A DNA stretch of 64,000 nt from Candidatus Poribacteria bacterium (lineage in GTDB: Bacteria; Poribacteria; WGA-4E; WGA-3G), in assembly GCA_958295815.1 (NCBI GenBank), contig OY282374.1, positions 4,244,682-4,308,681 on the forward strand. The letters are read 5' to 3'. Below are positions 1 to 7,245 of the stretch, one piece after another (within the stretch, counting starts at the first letter, position 1; every line of letters starts with the position of its first letter). A program made the position numbers and the translations under genes. The notes below the pieces were generated by a model. That model did not search any database, had not been told where the DNA came from, and worked only from the letters and a program-made list of their open reading frames with translations.

Positions 1-2
1 TT

Positions 3-596
3 GTTAACCTCTTAGATGTTATCTATGATGATGTCGCATCAGAAACCTCTGACGATGATTCAAACTTCCAAGAAAAAAATCACGGACTGACCCATCCGAA
101 TCAACCTAACGGAACGCGTAGCCGACATGAAACAGTGGAACCGTTCATCCGCACAACCTTGAACTTCGTACCCGAGTCAAAAAATATTAACGCGCTCCTC
201 AAAGAGATTCAGGATACACGGCACACTATGGTATTTGCTGTCGATGAATACGGCGGCACCGTCGGGCTTGTTACCGTCGAAGACCTTGTTGAAGAAATCG
301 TTGGCGAATTCGCCGATGAACGTGATGAACCCGAACTCATCCGTTTAATTGGACCCAAAATCCTCGAATGTGACGGAAGAACTGAAATCAGCCTACTCAA
401 AGAACACTACGGACTCGCCATTCCCGAAGGTGATTACGAGACAATCGCTGGCTACATTCTGGAACGGACGGGTACAATTCCCAAAGTAGGAACTCAAATC
501 AACTTAAACGATTTGGTTATTACAGTTATAGATGCTGATGTACGTGCCATCCGCAAAATCCACATCCGACGGAGACTCGGGAACTTCAATTCTTGA
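3..596 (+). CDS. CorC/HlyC-type CBS-pair and transporter-associated domain protein (5' partial)
   Basis: The reading frame is open from the left window edge, so the N-terminus lies outside. The visible part carries the end of a first CBS motif (NLLDVIYDD), a hydrophilic linker, a second CBS motif (TMVFAVDEYGGTVGLVTVED) and then a C-terminal CorC/HlyC or transporter-associated domain (ETIAGYILERTGTIPKVG). In this family the region follows a membrane DUF21/CNNM domain and the whole protein is linked to Mg/Co efflux; that missing part is inferred. A GTG at position 135 lies in frame but would cut the CBS pair, so it is not the true start. The gene ends 40 bases before the convergent dehydrogenase gene. 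Confidence 0.85.
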   Translation, partial: VNLLDVIYDDVASETSDDDSNFQEKNHGLTHPNQPNGTRSRHETVEPFIRTTLNFVPESKNINALLKEIQDTRHTMVFAVDEYGGTVGLVTVEDLVEEIVGEFADERDEPELIRLIGPKILECDGRTEISLLKEHYGLAIPEGDYETIAGYILERTGTIPKVGTQINLNDLVITVIDADVRAIRKIHIRRRLGNFNS

Positions 597-636
597 CACA
601 TTTACAGTAAATGTAGAACTCAATCCGGCAACACTA

Positions 637-1389
637 CTAGAGAATTCCAAGTGGCGGCATTACCACAACTTCCTCTGTCACCATACCAGACGGTTGTTGA
701 CAGACTGAAACAACCGTATCCGCTACATGTTCCGGCTTAAGCATCTGTTCAAAGTCTGGATGTTGCGGAATCTCATCCCAAAACGGGGTATGTACCGAAC
801 CCGGTAGCACAGCCGTAACCCGTATATTCTGCTGACGAACTTCGCTCGCCAAAACCTTTGTGAATGCCAACGCACCCGCCTTCGCAGCACAATACGCGCT
901 CGACGCCTCAAACGCAACCTTTGCCGCGACCGAAAGGACATTAATAATCTGTCCGCTGCCTTGCGCCAACATAGGCGAAAGGGCGGACTTCGTGCAGAGA
1001 TAAACCGCCTTTAAATTAGAATTAATCACCGTATCCCAATCGCTTGGCATGAAATCGACAACCGGTCCGAAATGACCGATTCCGGCATTGTTAACCAAAA
1101 TATCCAAGTGCTGGTAAGCATCCAATGTCCCCTGGATAAGCCGCTCCACAGCATCAGCGTCAGTCACATCTGTCGGAACAGCAAGTGCTTCGGCACCACT
1201 CTCCCTAAGGTCCACCGCGACCTGTTCAAGCGTCTCACGCGTCCGAGCAGCAATCACAACCTTCGCACCCGCCGCAGCCAAACCGTACGCGATTGCTTTA
1301 CCAATCCCTTTTGATCCGCCGGTAATCACCGCGACCTTTCCCTCAAGTGTACCTATATCGCTCTGATTAGGATGGGTAGGTGGAACCAT
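637..1389 (-). CDS. Short-chain dehydrogenase/reductase (SDR)
   Basis: A classical SDR of 250 residues. It has the Rossmann dinucleotide motif TGGSKGIG (residues 23-30), the structural NNAG motif (100-103) and the catalytic Ser153, Tyr166 and Lys170 (YCAAK). The family does NAD(P)-dependent oxidation or reduction of alcohols and ketones; FabG-like 3-oxoacyl-ACP reductases are the nearest named group, but the substrate cannot be read from the sequence. The ATG follows a GGAGGG ribosome site. It is transcribed in the same direction as the pterin genes upstream but is separated from them by a repeat element, so co-transcription is doubtful. Confidence 0.9.
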   Translation of the reverse strand: MVPPTHPNQSDIGTLEGKVAVITGGSKGIGKAIAYGLAAAGAKVVIAARTRETLEQVAVDLRESGAEALAVPTDVTDADAVERLIQGTLDAYQHLDILVNNAGIGHFGPVVDFMPSDWDTVINSNLKAVYLCTKSALSPMLAQGSGQIINVLSVAAKVAFEASSAYCAAKAGALAFTKVLASEVRQQNIRVTAVLPGSVHTPFWDEIPQHPDFEQMLKPEHVADTVVSVCQQPSGMVTEEVVVMPPLGIL

Positions 1390-1489
1390 GTGCCCTCCAC
1401 ATTTCGATTTTGCGATTGAACTTAGATTCCTTTGGGCATCTACAAAAAAAAGATTTAAGGTTTAGACCAAAAGAAAATATATTAGGATA

Positions 1490-1637
1490 ACCCAAGTCGC
1501 TACTAACACATTTTGAACGTTTCAACAAAGTGTGTGAAGTGATATTCTGATTGTGGGAGGGGTTTGTAACCCCGAATTCCCCGCGTTTGAAGTGATATCC
1601 TGATTGTGGGAGGGGTTTATAACCCCGAATTCCCCCG
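1490..1637. mobile_element. MITE-like repeat, copy 1
   Basis: This non-coding 148-bp block starts ACCCAAGTCGC and is flanked on both sides by the 8-mer TTAGGATA (1482-1489 and 1638-1645), which looks like a target duplication. The right copy includes the folE stop codon. The left half closely matches 39320-39412. The inside holds two tandem copies of a module reading GTGATAT-C-TGATTGTGGGAGGGG followed by a palindrome of the type GGGGTTTGTAACCCC. The right terminal inverted repeat seen in the other copies is missing here. Confidence 0.6.
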
Positions 1638-2237
1638 TTAGGATATTTGAATACACCGCAAAAACTCCGCACGCGTCGAACTATCCTCGCGGAACGTCCC
1701 CCGCATGACATTCGTTGTCATCTTTGGTGCTTGCTTTTGCACACCACGCGCCATCATGCACAGATGTTGCCCTTCTATCACAACCGCGACCCCACGCGGG
1801 TCGAGTGCTGTTTCGAGTGCTTCAGCAATCTCTCGTGTAAGCCGTTCCTGTACCTGTAAACGTCGAGAAAACATATCCACGAGACGCGGAATCTTGCTCA
1901 GACCTACAATCCGGCTCTCTGGGAGATAACCAACGTGGCACCTGCCCCAAAACGGAAGAATATGATGTTCACAAAGGCTGTAAAACTCAATATCTTTGAC
2001 AATCACCATCTCATCATAATTTTCGTCAAAGATCGCATCGTTCAAGATCTTATTAATATCTTGGTGGTAGCCGCTTGTTAGAAACTGCATCGCCTTAGCG
2101 GCGCGGCTTGGTGTTTTCACTAAGCCTTCACGACTCGGATCTTCGCCTAAATTTTTAAGAAGATTAGTGAAAAGATCCTCTAATTCCGGGTTAGAATTCC
2201 CCTGTTTAAACTTCATTGTGTTAAAGTGTCTCTCCAT
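1638..2237 (-). CDS. folE: GTP cyclohydrolase I
   Basis: A type I GTP cyclohydrolase of 199 residues, converting GTP to 7,8-dihydroneopterin triphosphate, the first step to folate, biopterin or queuosine precursors. The zinc and active-site residues are present: Cys89 and His91-His92 in SLCEHH and Cys160 in GQHLCMMARG, plus RLQVQERLT (126-134), typical of FolE. An internal Met at residue 8 is an alternative start. It lies 39 bases downstream of a duplicated QueD/PTPS gene on the same strand, which suggests a pterin or 7-deazapurine operon. A MITE-like repeat begins directly after its stop codon. Confidence 0.95.
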   Translation of the reverse strand: MERHFNTMKFKQGNSNPELEDLFTNLLKNLGEDPSREGLVKTPSRAAKAMQFLTSGYHQDINKILNDAIFDENYDEMVIVKDIEFYSLCEHHILPFWGRCHVGYLPESRIVGLSKIPRLVDMFSRRLQVQERLTREIAEALETALDPRGVAVVIEGQHLCMMARGVQKQAPKMTTNVMRGTFREDSSTRAEFLRCIQIS

Positions 2238-2276
2238 TACGCTGTTTTTAGCTGCGCCTGCCGGGTAAAAAATAGA

Positions 2277-3104
2277 TTACTCGCCGTAATAATCGAAGTG
2301 ATTTTTCGGCGTTTCTCGCAATCGAAGGCGATATAAAGCCACGGGACGCAAATTCGGTTCAAGCACATCCCATAACACTTTGACGAAGTTCTCCGAAGTC
2401 GGATTAAGTTTTTCAAACTCAGGGGCGTCGAGATTCAGATGTTTGTAATCAAATCGTGTGTAAACTTGCTTTTGAACGACCTCATCGAGGAAATCTAACC
2501 CAGCAACCAATCCAGTCCTTGAATCCACGTCTCCCTTTACAGTAACTTCAAGTACGTAGTTATGCCCATGACCAGACGGATTGTTACACTTTCCGAAGAT
2601 TTCTTGATTCTCCTCATCGCTGAGAACGTGGCTGTGCAGACGATGGGCAGAACTAAATTCGTAGACTTTGGTAAGATAAACCATCTGTCCTTCTCCATGA
2701 TAGTCGGCAAAATTCGTTGCGCTCTCGTAGAGTCGCACCCTGTGCAACATTCCATCTGCCAGAGAAGACACAAGCCGTTGCCAAATCTCAATAGTGATGT
2801 TCTCGCATGTCGGTTGGAGGTGCGGATCTTTTGCGAAAACTGGGTGTTGACTGTTCAAGTGCTTGTGATCGTAATTGGCGAGTACTTCCGTCTTCAACAA
2901 CGCATCCAAGGTTACCAAATTGATAACCATACCGTCATCTGCATCAACTTCGCCTTTCACCATTACTTCCAGCACATAGTTATGCCCATGGCTATTTGGA
3001 TTCGCCGCAGCACCAAATAGATTCAAGTTTTCGGTATCGCTCAATTCAGGAATACGATTGTAATGTGATGCTTCAAACGCCGTCTGTCGCGTCAAGTAAT
3101 ACAT
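2277..3104 (-). CDS. Tandem-duplicated QueD / 6-pyruvoyl-tetrahydropterin synthase-like protein
   Basis: Two complete PTPS/QueD domains lie in one 275-residue chain (about 1-135 and 142-275). Both have the zinc histidines (domain 1: His14, His39, His41; domain 2: HGHNY). Domain 2 keeps the catalytic Cys in FGKCNNPSGHGH. In domain 1 the same position is Ala33 (FGAAANPNSHGH), so that half is probably not catalytic. Family enzymes act on dihydroneopterin triphosphate, the product of the FolE encoded next door, giving 6-carboxy- or 6-pyruvoyl-tetrahydropterin. Domain 2 may supply activity while domain 1 is structural or has another role; this is inference. Confidence 0.9.
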   Translation of the reverse strand: MYYLTRQTAFEASHYNRIPELSDTENLNLFGAAANPNSHGHNYVLEVMVKGEVDADDGMVINLVTLDALLKTEVLANYDHKHLNSQHPVFAKDPHLQPTCENITIEIWQRLVSSLADGMLHRVRLYESATNFADYHGEGQMVYLTKVYEFSSAHRLHSHVLSDEENQEIFGKCNNPSGHGHNYVLEVTVKGDVDSRTGLVAGLDFLDEVVQKQVYTRFDYKHLNLDAPEFEKLNPTSENFVKVLWDVLEPNLRPVALYRLRLRETPKNHFDYYGE

Positions 3105-3140
3105 GGGGTTCCTATGCTGTTCCCTTGTCCGCTCAAGTGT

Positions 3141-3434
3141 CTACGGGTCACCCCGCGGCGGGACCACAAGTTCATCATCTACTGATTCATACTGGACTGC
3201 CATAACCCATTCACCGGTGCCTCGCAGCCGGACATTGCACTTTTTAAGCCACTCAACTAAAGTAACACGATCACGCGCTTCCCATTCACAAACCATCCGT
3301 CCTGAAAGCGTATCACACAAGACCCTGATATTGCTCACCTCAGCATTTTCTTCCTCTCTGAAACGCTTCAACAGCCTTGTAACATCTTGACGGGTCATGC
3401 AAGCAATAACATGGGCAGAAACAAATTTAGGCAT
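3141..3434 (-). CDS. Small conserved-looking protein leading the pterin operon
   Basis: A 97-residue protein beginning MPKFVSAHVIACMTRQDV, with no signal peptide. The layout (short beta strand, helix with RLLKRFREEE, further strands) resembles small ferredoxin-like-fold proteins of the DUF4242 type, but I am not certain of that family. It lies 36 bases upstream of the QueD-like gene on the same strand, so it is probably the first gene of the operon with the QueD-like and folE genes. No catalytic motif is visible. Function unknown. Confidence 0.6.
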   Translation of the reverse strand: MPKFVSAHVIACMTRQDVTRLLKRFREEENAEVSNIRVLCDTLSGRMVCEWEARDRVTLVEWLKKCNVRLRGTGEWVMAVQYESVDDELVVPPRGDP

Positions 3435-3563
3435 TGTTTACGTCCGATCCCTCACGTCGATATATCCGTTTTGACCACCAACTCGACCTTTGCATATCAG
3501 TCAGAGGCGAATTGATGGCCAAAAGATTACCGGTTTCTGATTAAGTTTGTGCGATAAAGACGC

Positions 3564-4412
3564 TTAATCGCGTGCGATAGGTGCGCCGACAAGATTACCC
3601 CATTCTGTCCAACTACCATCATAATTGCGGACTTTTTCATAGCCGAGTAGGTACTTCAGGAGGAACCATGTATGCGATGAACGTTCACCAATACGACAAT
3701 AGGTAATTGTTTCTTTACCTTCATCAACGCCTGCACCGCCGTAGATGGCTTGCAATTCGTCGTAAGACTTAAAAGTCCCATCCTCAGCGACCGCCGTCGC
3801 CCACGGGATATTCGCGGCACCGGGGATATGTCCACCGCGCTGCGCAGTTTCACTCATGCCAGGGGGCGCAATGACCTCTCCCGTAAATTCGGCAGGTGAA
3901 CGAACATCAACAAGGTTAATAACACCTTGCTCAAGCGTCGGCAGAATGTTGTCCTTCGTGGCGCGGACGTTGTCATCCGGGAATTTCGCCTGATAACCAG
4001 TACTCGCATAGTCAGGAACATCAGTAACAAGTGCTCTGCCTTCATCAACCCATTTCTGGCGACCACCATTCATCACCTTGAGTTGGCTTTCATCGTGTCC
4101 GTAATAGCGGAACTGCCACAAGGCATATGTCGCAAACCAATTGTTATTATCACCATAGAAGATAACCGTTGTATCATTACCGATACCACTGTCATTGCAG
4201 AGTGCCTCAAACTGCTCTCTCGTCAGAATATCACGGCGAACCTGGTCGCACAATTGCGTCTGCCAATTGAGTCCCACTGCACCAGCAATATGTCCTTCAC
4301 CGTACGCCGAGGTATCAACATCAACTTCAAGTAATCGGATGCCGTCATCACCACCGTGCTCAGCCACCCATTCCGTACTCACCAAAACATCAGGATTTGC
4401 GTAATCAGCCAT
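3564..4412 (-). CDS. Two-domain rhodanese: thiosulfate/3-mercaptopyruvate sulfurtransferase
   Basis: A 282-residue protein with two rhodanese domains. The N-terminal, inactive-type domain starts VSTEWVAEHGGDDGIRLLEVDVD; the C-terminal domain carries the catalytic loop TYCRIGERSSHTWF with the persulfide-forming Cys near residue 238. The CRxGxRS-type loop is typical of thiosulfate sulfurtransferases, while mercaptopyruvate enzymes usually have CGxGVT, so thiosulfate is the likelier donor. No signal peptide is seen, so it is probably cytoplasmic. It stands alone between intergenic regions. Confidence 0.92.
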   Translation of the reverse strand: MADYANPDVLVSTEWVAEHGGDDGIRLLEVDVDTSAYGEGHIAGAVGLNWQTQLCDQVRRDILTREQFEALCNDSGIGNDTTVIFYGDNNNWFATYALWQFRYYGHDESQLKVMNGGRQKWVDEGRALVTDVPDYASTGYQAKFPDDNVRATKDNILPTLEQGVINLVDVRSPAEFTGEVIAPPGMSETAQRGGHIPGAANIPWATAVAEDGTFKSYDELQAIYGGAGVDEGKETITYCRIGERSSHTWFLLKYLLGYEKVRNYDGSWTEWGNLVGAPIARD

Positions 4413-4623
4413 TTCTGTATTTAGCCTCCATGCTGTATTCTTACTTATTTAAAACTTCTTAGTATGGGCACATAAACCGTGCCTCAATATAACATTTTCT
4501 TGTTTATATTATACATATCTGGGTATGATTTGTCAAACAGAAACAAGATTTCGCTACTCCTCTATCTATTTTTGTGAAATTTGTAAAACTTTTCCAACAA
4601 TAGTAGTAGACTATTCTTCTTTC

Positions 4624-4713
4624 GGTAGGAGGGATCTCCGAATCCCGACTCTTTCTGACCGCTGATGGCTGACCGCTGACTGCTACTTGTAGGACGGATC
4701 TCTGATTCCCGAC
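4624..4713. repeat. Dispersed TGTAGGAGGGATCTCC repeat with CTGACCG heptamer tail
   Basis: A copy of the short form of the dispersed repeat: GTAGGAGGGATCTCC, then GAATCCCGACTC, then a tail of 7-nt units (CTGACCG, CTGATGG, CTGACCG, CTGACTG), then a second partial start (TGTAGGACGGATCTC). Related copies lie near 13.4, 23.4, 29.3, 32.8, 40.8, 50.8 and 51.3 kb. Confidence 0.75.
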
Positions 4714-4741
4714 ACCTCGTTGCACGAACAACAGAAATCCT

Positions 4742-4785
4742 AAAAAGAAAAGCCGCGTCAATCTCTTGACGCGGCTTATTATTTA
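4742..4785 (-). terminator. Intrinsic terminator after the DUF4159 gene
   Basis: A perfect 12-bp inverted repeat, AAGCCGCGTCAA / TTGACGCGGCTT (4750-4761 and 4766-4777) with a 4-base loop. On the minus strand it is followed by CTTTTCTTTTT, so it would end transcription of the gene at 4815-5558. The plus strand is also T-rich after the stem, so it may work both ways. Confidence 0.8.
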
Positions 4786-4814
4786 CCAATAATCGTGTAC
4801 TACACCTAATACCA

Positions 4815-5558
4815 CTACAACCGATCAGCAGCTTGTGGTGCTTTCTTCGGCGTACCTTCTATGTCACCAACGAGGGCATCTGCCGGAATATAATTACTAT
4901 AATCCGAGATGTTCCCGTGCGTTACAGCATAGACGACAATGTTGACAAGTTGTCGAGCCGCAGCAGGTGCAAATTCCTCAAAAACCTGATTCATACTGAT
5001 ATAGTGACCGAAGAACGGTTTCTGTATCGCACCATCCATCACGTGTATCATCGCTTCTGTATCAACGAGAACAGCCAACCGATCGTCGATGAAAACACCC
5101 TGCAACTGCCTGTAGGGACCGTGATGGAGAACGGTATTCCCCATTTTCCGGAGTGGATAACGAAGCGGCCCATTCAATTCATAGTAACTATTATAAATCT
5201 CATGATCTTGAGGAATAGTCGTAAGGTGGTGTTCAGGTAGAATCTGACGCAAGATACGCAATGCAGGACGCATCGCATCGTCTGTGTTTCCGTGCGTCGG
5301 CATATAGATGAAACCACCGCGGTTAATTAAATATTCACGAATCCGCTGTGCCTCACGATCAGTATAGCCGAAGGAAGGGCGATCCCCTTTGATTTGCCAG
5401 ATAGCCTTCCCAGTCGCCAAACCGTTCTGAAGCCTCGTAGAGGACTTCGGTACGGGCTCCATGAAAATAATCGGCGATTCCATAAACGCTGCATCCGTAA
5501 TTTGGACTGCGTCTACGAGTTCTGTTTGGATACCAGTTTCACCATTTATCGATTTCAC
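4815..5558 (-). CDS. DUF4159-like domain protein (C-terminal part of a gene split by an in-frame TGA)
   Basis: A 247-residue ORF from a GTG at 5558. It resembles DUF4159 (GATase-like fold): TDREAQRIREYLINRGGFIYM and the later DHEIYNSYYELNGP match the usual core. It is in the same frame as the upstream TonB-like ORF, with a single TGA (5607-5609) and 16 open codons between them. The segment before that TGA (IIGRLNLVRLDDP) looks like the start of the DUF4159 domain, so the two ORFs are probably one gene of about 528 codons, broken or read through. Family role is unclear; such proteins are often near membrane or gliding-type gene sets. Confidence 0.7.
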   Translation of the reverse strand: MKSINGETGIQTELVDAVQITDAAFMESPIIFMEPVPKSSTRLQNGLATGKAIWQIKGDRPSFGYTDREAQRIREYLINRGGFIYMPTHGNTDDAMRPALRILRQILPEHHLTTIPQDHEIYNSYYELNGPLRYPLRKMGNTVLHHGPYRQLQGVFIDDRLAVLVDTEAMIHVMDGAIQKPFFGHYISMNQVFEEFAPAAARQLVNIVVYAVTHGNISDYSNYIPADALVGDIEGTPKKAPQAADRL

Positions 5559-5606
5559 TAAATAGGGCAGACCTGCCCCGAATCGGAGATGTCCGATACC
5601 GCTTCC

Positions 5607-6401
5607 TCATATATCAAGGTTTGGATGCAACGGATCATCCAAACGGACAAGATTCAGCCTGCCTATGATCTGTGTACCGCGACCCTGAATAATAGCACCC
5701 GGACTCCCCTTCGGAAGCTCTGGCACACCATTACCCAGAACCATGTTTTCTGTCACATCTGACAAGGATGCATTGACATTCGCAACGCCCGCAGCTTCTA
5801 CGAGTGAATTCAGCCTGCCACGGTTTTGGGTCCGTCCTTGCACAACGCCAGAACCGGAACCGAAAGCACCGCGTCCAGTGCCGCTACCTAAACCGTCACC
5901 GAGACCATCACTTATACCATCCGTAATTCCGCCAGCACTCGGCAAGCCTGCGGTCGGTAGACCATCTGATTCAGTCGGTAGTTGTGCAGCAGTTGTCAGC
6001 GGTTGTGCGGTATGCTGAAGGACAGGAGACGTACTGGCAACTTTGACCTGCTGTCCTCTCGGTGCCGCTGGAGCACCACCCATCAAGGACGCTGCTGGTG
6101 CTGCGGTTGTAGATGATCTCGCTTCTCGAGCGACCGTCGTACGACGCGGGGTTGTATCAGTTTGTGGTACCACCTTTAAATCTGGAACAGGAACCGCCAC
6201 AACGACTTCAGGTTTAGGGACGATATCCCGCTTCGCAGCCTGCGGTGGTGTAACAATGAAAAAACTCAAATCAATGGTATCTTTTACCTTCATCTGCTGA
6301 GATGAGATGGCGAAGTACGCTACAGCGACTCCAAGGCAAGCGTGAATAACAAGCGATACCATCCATGCGAGAGGTATACGGCGCGATTTCATAACACGCA
6401 C
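5607..6401 (-). CDS. TonB-like membrane-anchored proline/glycine-rich protein (N-terminal part of the split DUF4159 gene)
   Basis: A 264-residue ORF. A short basic start (MRVMKSRR) precedes one membrane helix, AWMVSLVIHACLGVAVAY, of the kind seen at the N-terminus of TonB-like proteins. Then comes a low-complexity Pro/Val/Thr region and a Gly-rich stretch (GLGDGLGSGTGRGAFGSG). The C-terminus (IIGRLNLVRLDDPLHPNLDI) runs directly into an in-frame TGA, after which the DUF4159-like ORF continues in the same frame. A periplasm-spanning, inner-membrane-anchored protein is likely. The start ATG follows GGAGGTGCGTGTT. Confidence 0.7.
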   Translation of the reverse strand: MRVMKSRRIPLAWMVSLVIHACLGVAVAYFAISSQQMKVKDTIDLSFFIVTPPQAAKRDIVPKPEVVVAVPVPDLKVVPQTDTTPRRTTVAREARSSTTAAPAASLMGGAPAAPRGQQVKVASTSPVLQHTAQPLTTAAQLPTESDGLPTAGLPSAGGITDGISDGLGDGLGSGTGRGAFGSGSGVVQGRTQNRGRLNSLVEAAGVANVNASLSDVTENMVLGNGVPELPKGSPGAIIQGRGTQIIGRLNLVRLDDPLHPNLDI

Positions 6402-6786
6402 CTCCTATATGTTTAAGTGTCAAGGGACTAACATTCGCTACATCTAATTTTCTGTCGTTTATGTTAATTAACGTCGGTTCAACGTAAGAGAGGTCAGAAA
6501 GAGACCCTTTCCTGCTACTATAGACACAATTTTAAGGTGGAAAAGGTGCATAATCTGAAAAAAATAGAAGAAATTTGAATTTTAATCCGAAAATCAGGCA
6601 CAATTTGCGTTACTTATCACGAGAAGCACGCTTTTCTGACAAAAACAACGACATAACGGAGCGTATTCTCTAAATGTTTACCTCAAACTCCCACTATATT
6701 AACAACTTCCGAATTATCTGTCAAGTTTTATTTCTCCGCCTTTGGAGTGGTAATTATAGGCTTTTCTATAAACCTGCACACGCATC
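6402..6786. other. Divergent intergenic region, AT-rich, no gene seen
   Basis: About 385 bases between the minus-strand TonB-like gene and the plus-strand Nudix gene. No convincing ORF, repeat or RNA gene is seen. It should hold promoters for both directions. Confidence 0.5.
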
Positions 6787-6789
6787 TTG

Positions 6790-6798
6790 TGCTATAAT
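6790..6798 (+). promoter_or_regulatory. Extended -10 promoter for the Nudix gene
   Basis: TGCTATAAT: a perfect TATAAT hexamer preceded by TGn, 49 bases before the Nudix ATG. No clear -35 box is seen, as is usual for extended -10 promoters. Confidence 0.5.
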
Positions 6799-6846
6799 TA
6801 CCACATCTGCAAATGTTACACAACACTCCCTACAATAGGAAAAATT

Positions 6847-7245
6847 ATGCAATCAAAAGTTTGTGCGCTCGGAATCTTGGTCAAGAATGGGAAAATTTTG
6901 TTGGGCAAAAGAGCTAAAGACCGAACCTCTTACCCAAACGTATGGGACATAATCGGTGGGCATTGCGAAAACGCTGAAATACCGGAACAGACTCTCATCA
7001 GGGAATTACAAGAGGAAATCGGTGTTACACCAACCCAGTTTAAACAGATTGAGACGCTACTCGATCCGAACAACGGCGAAACCTACCATGTATTTGTGGT
7101 AACGGATTGGAAAGGTGAACCAAATTGTCTACAACCAGAAGAACACTCAAGGATTGAATGGTTTGCAATCAAGGAAGCGTTAGAATTAGAACTCGCCTTA
7201 CCTGCAGCATACCGCGAATTATTTATAAGCCTTCAAGACAACTGA
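6847..7245 (+). CDS. Nudix hydrolase
   Basis: A 132-residue Nudix protein with the complete box G38-x5-E44-x7-R52-E53-L-Q-E56-E57-I-G59-V60, which binds the metal for hydrolysis of nucleoside diphosphates linked to a moiety X. The substrate cannot be told; small single-domain members act on oxidised nucleotides, sugar nucleotides or isoprenoid diphosphates. The ATG at 6847 is chosen because it follows AATAGGA; the frame also opens at a TTG at 6787 that lies upstream of the putative promoter. Its stop codon touches the stop of the convergent DUF5916 gene. Confidence 0.9.
   Translation: MQSKVCALGILVKNGKILLGKRAKDRTSYPNVWDIIGGHCENAEIPEQTLIRELQEEIGVTPTQFKQIETLLDPNNGETYHVFVVTDWKGEPNCLQPEEHSRIEWFAIKEALELELALPAAYRELFISLQDN

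Noticed and set aside
4504-4761. 85-residue ORF on the minus strand
   Set aside because: Most of it is translated dispersed repeat and it ends in AT-rich non-coding DNA.
5559-5609. Selenocysteine codon at the TGA of the DUF4159 gene
   Set aside because: The hairpins after the TGA are small, the residues around it show no redox motif, and nothing in the window supports selenoprotein synthesis. Kept only as one option in the split-gene finding.
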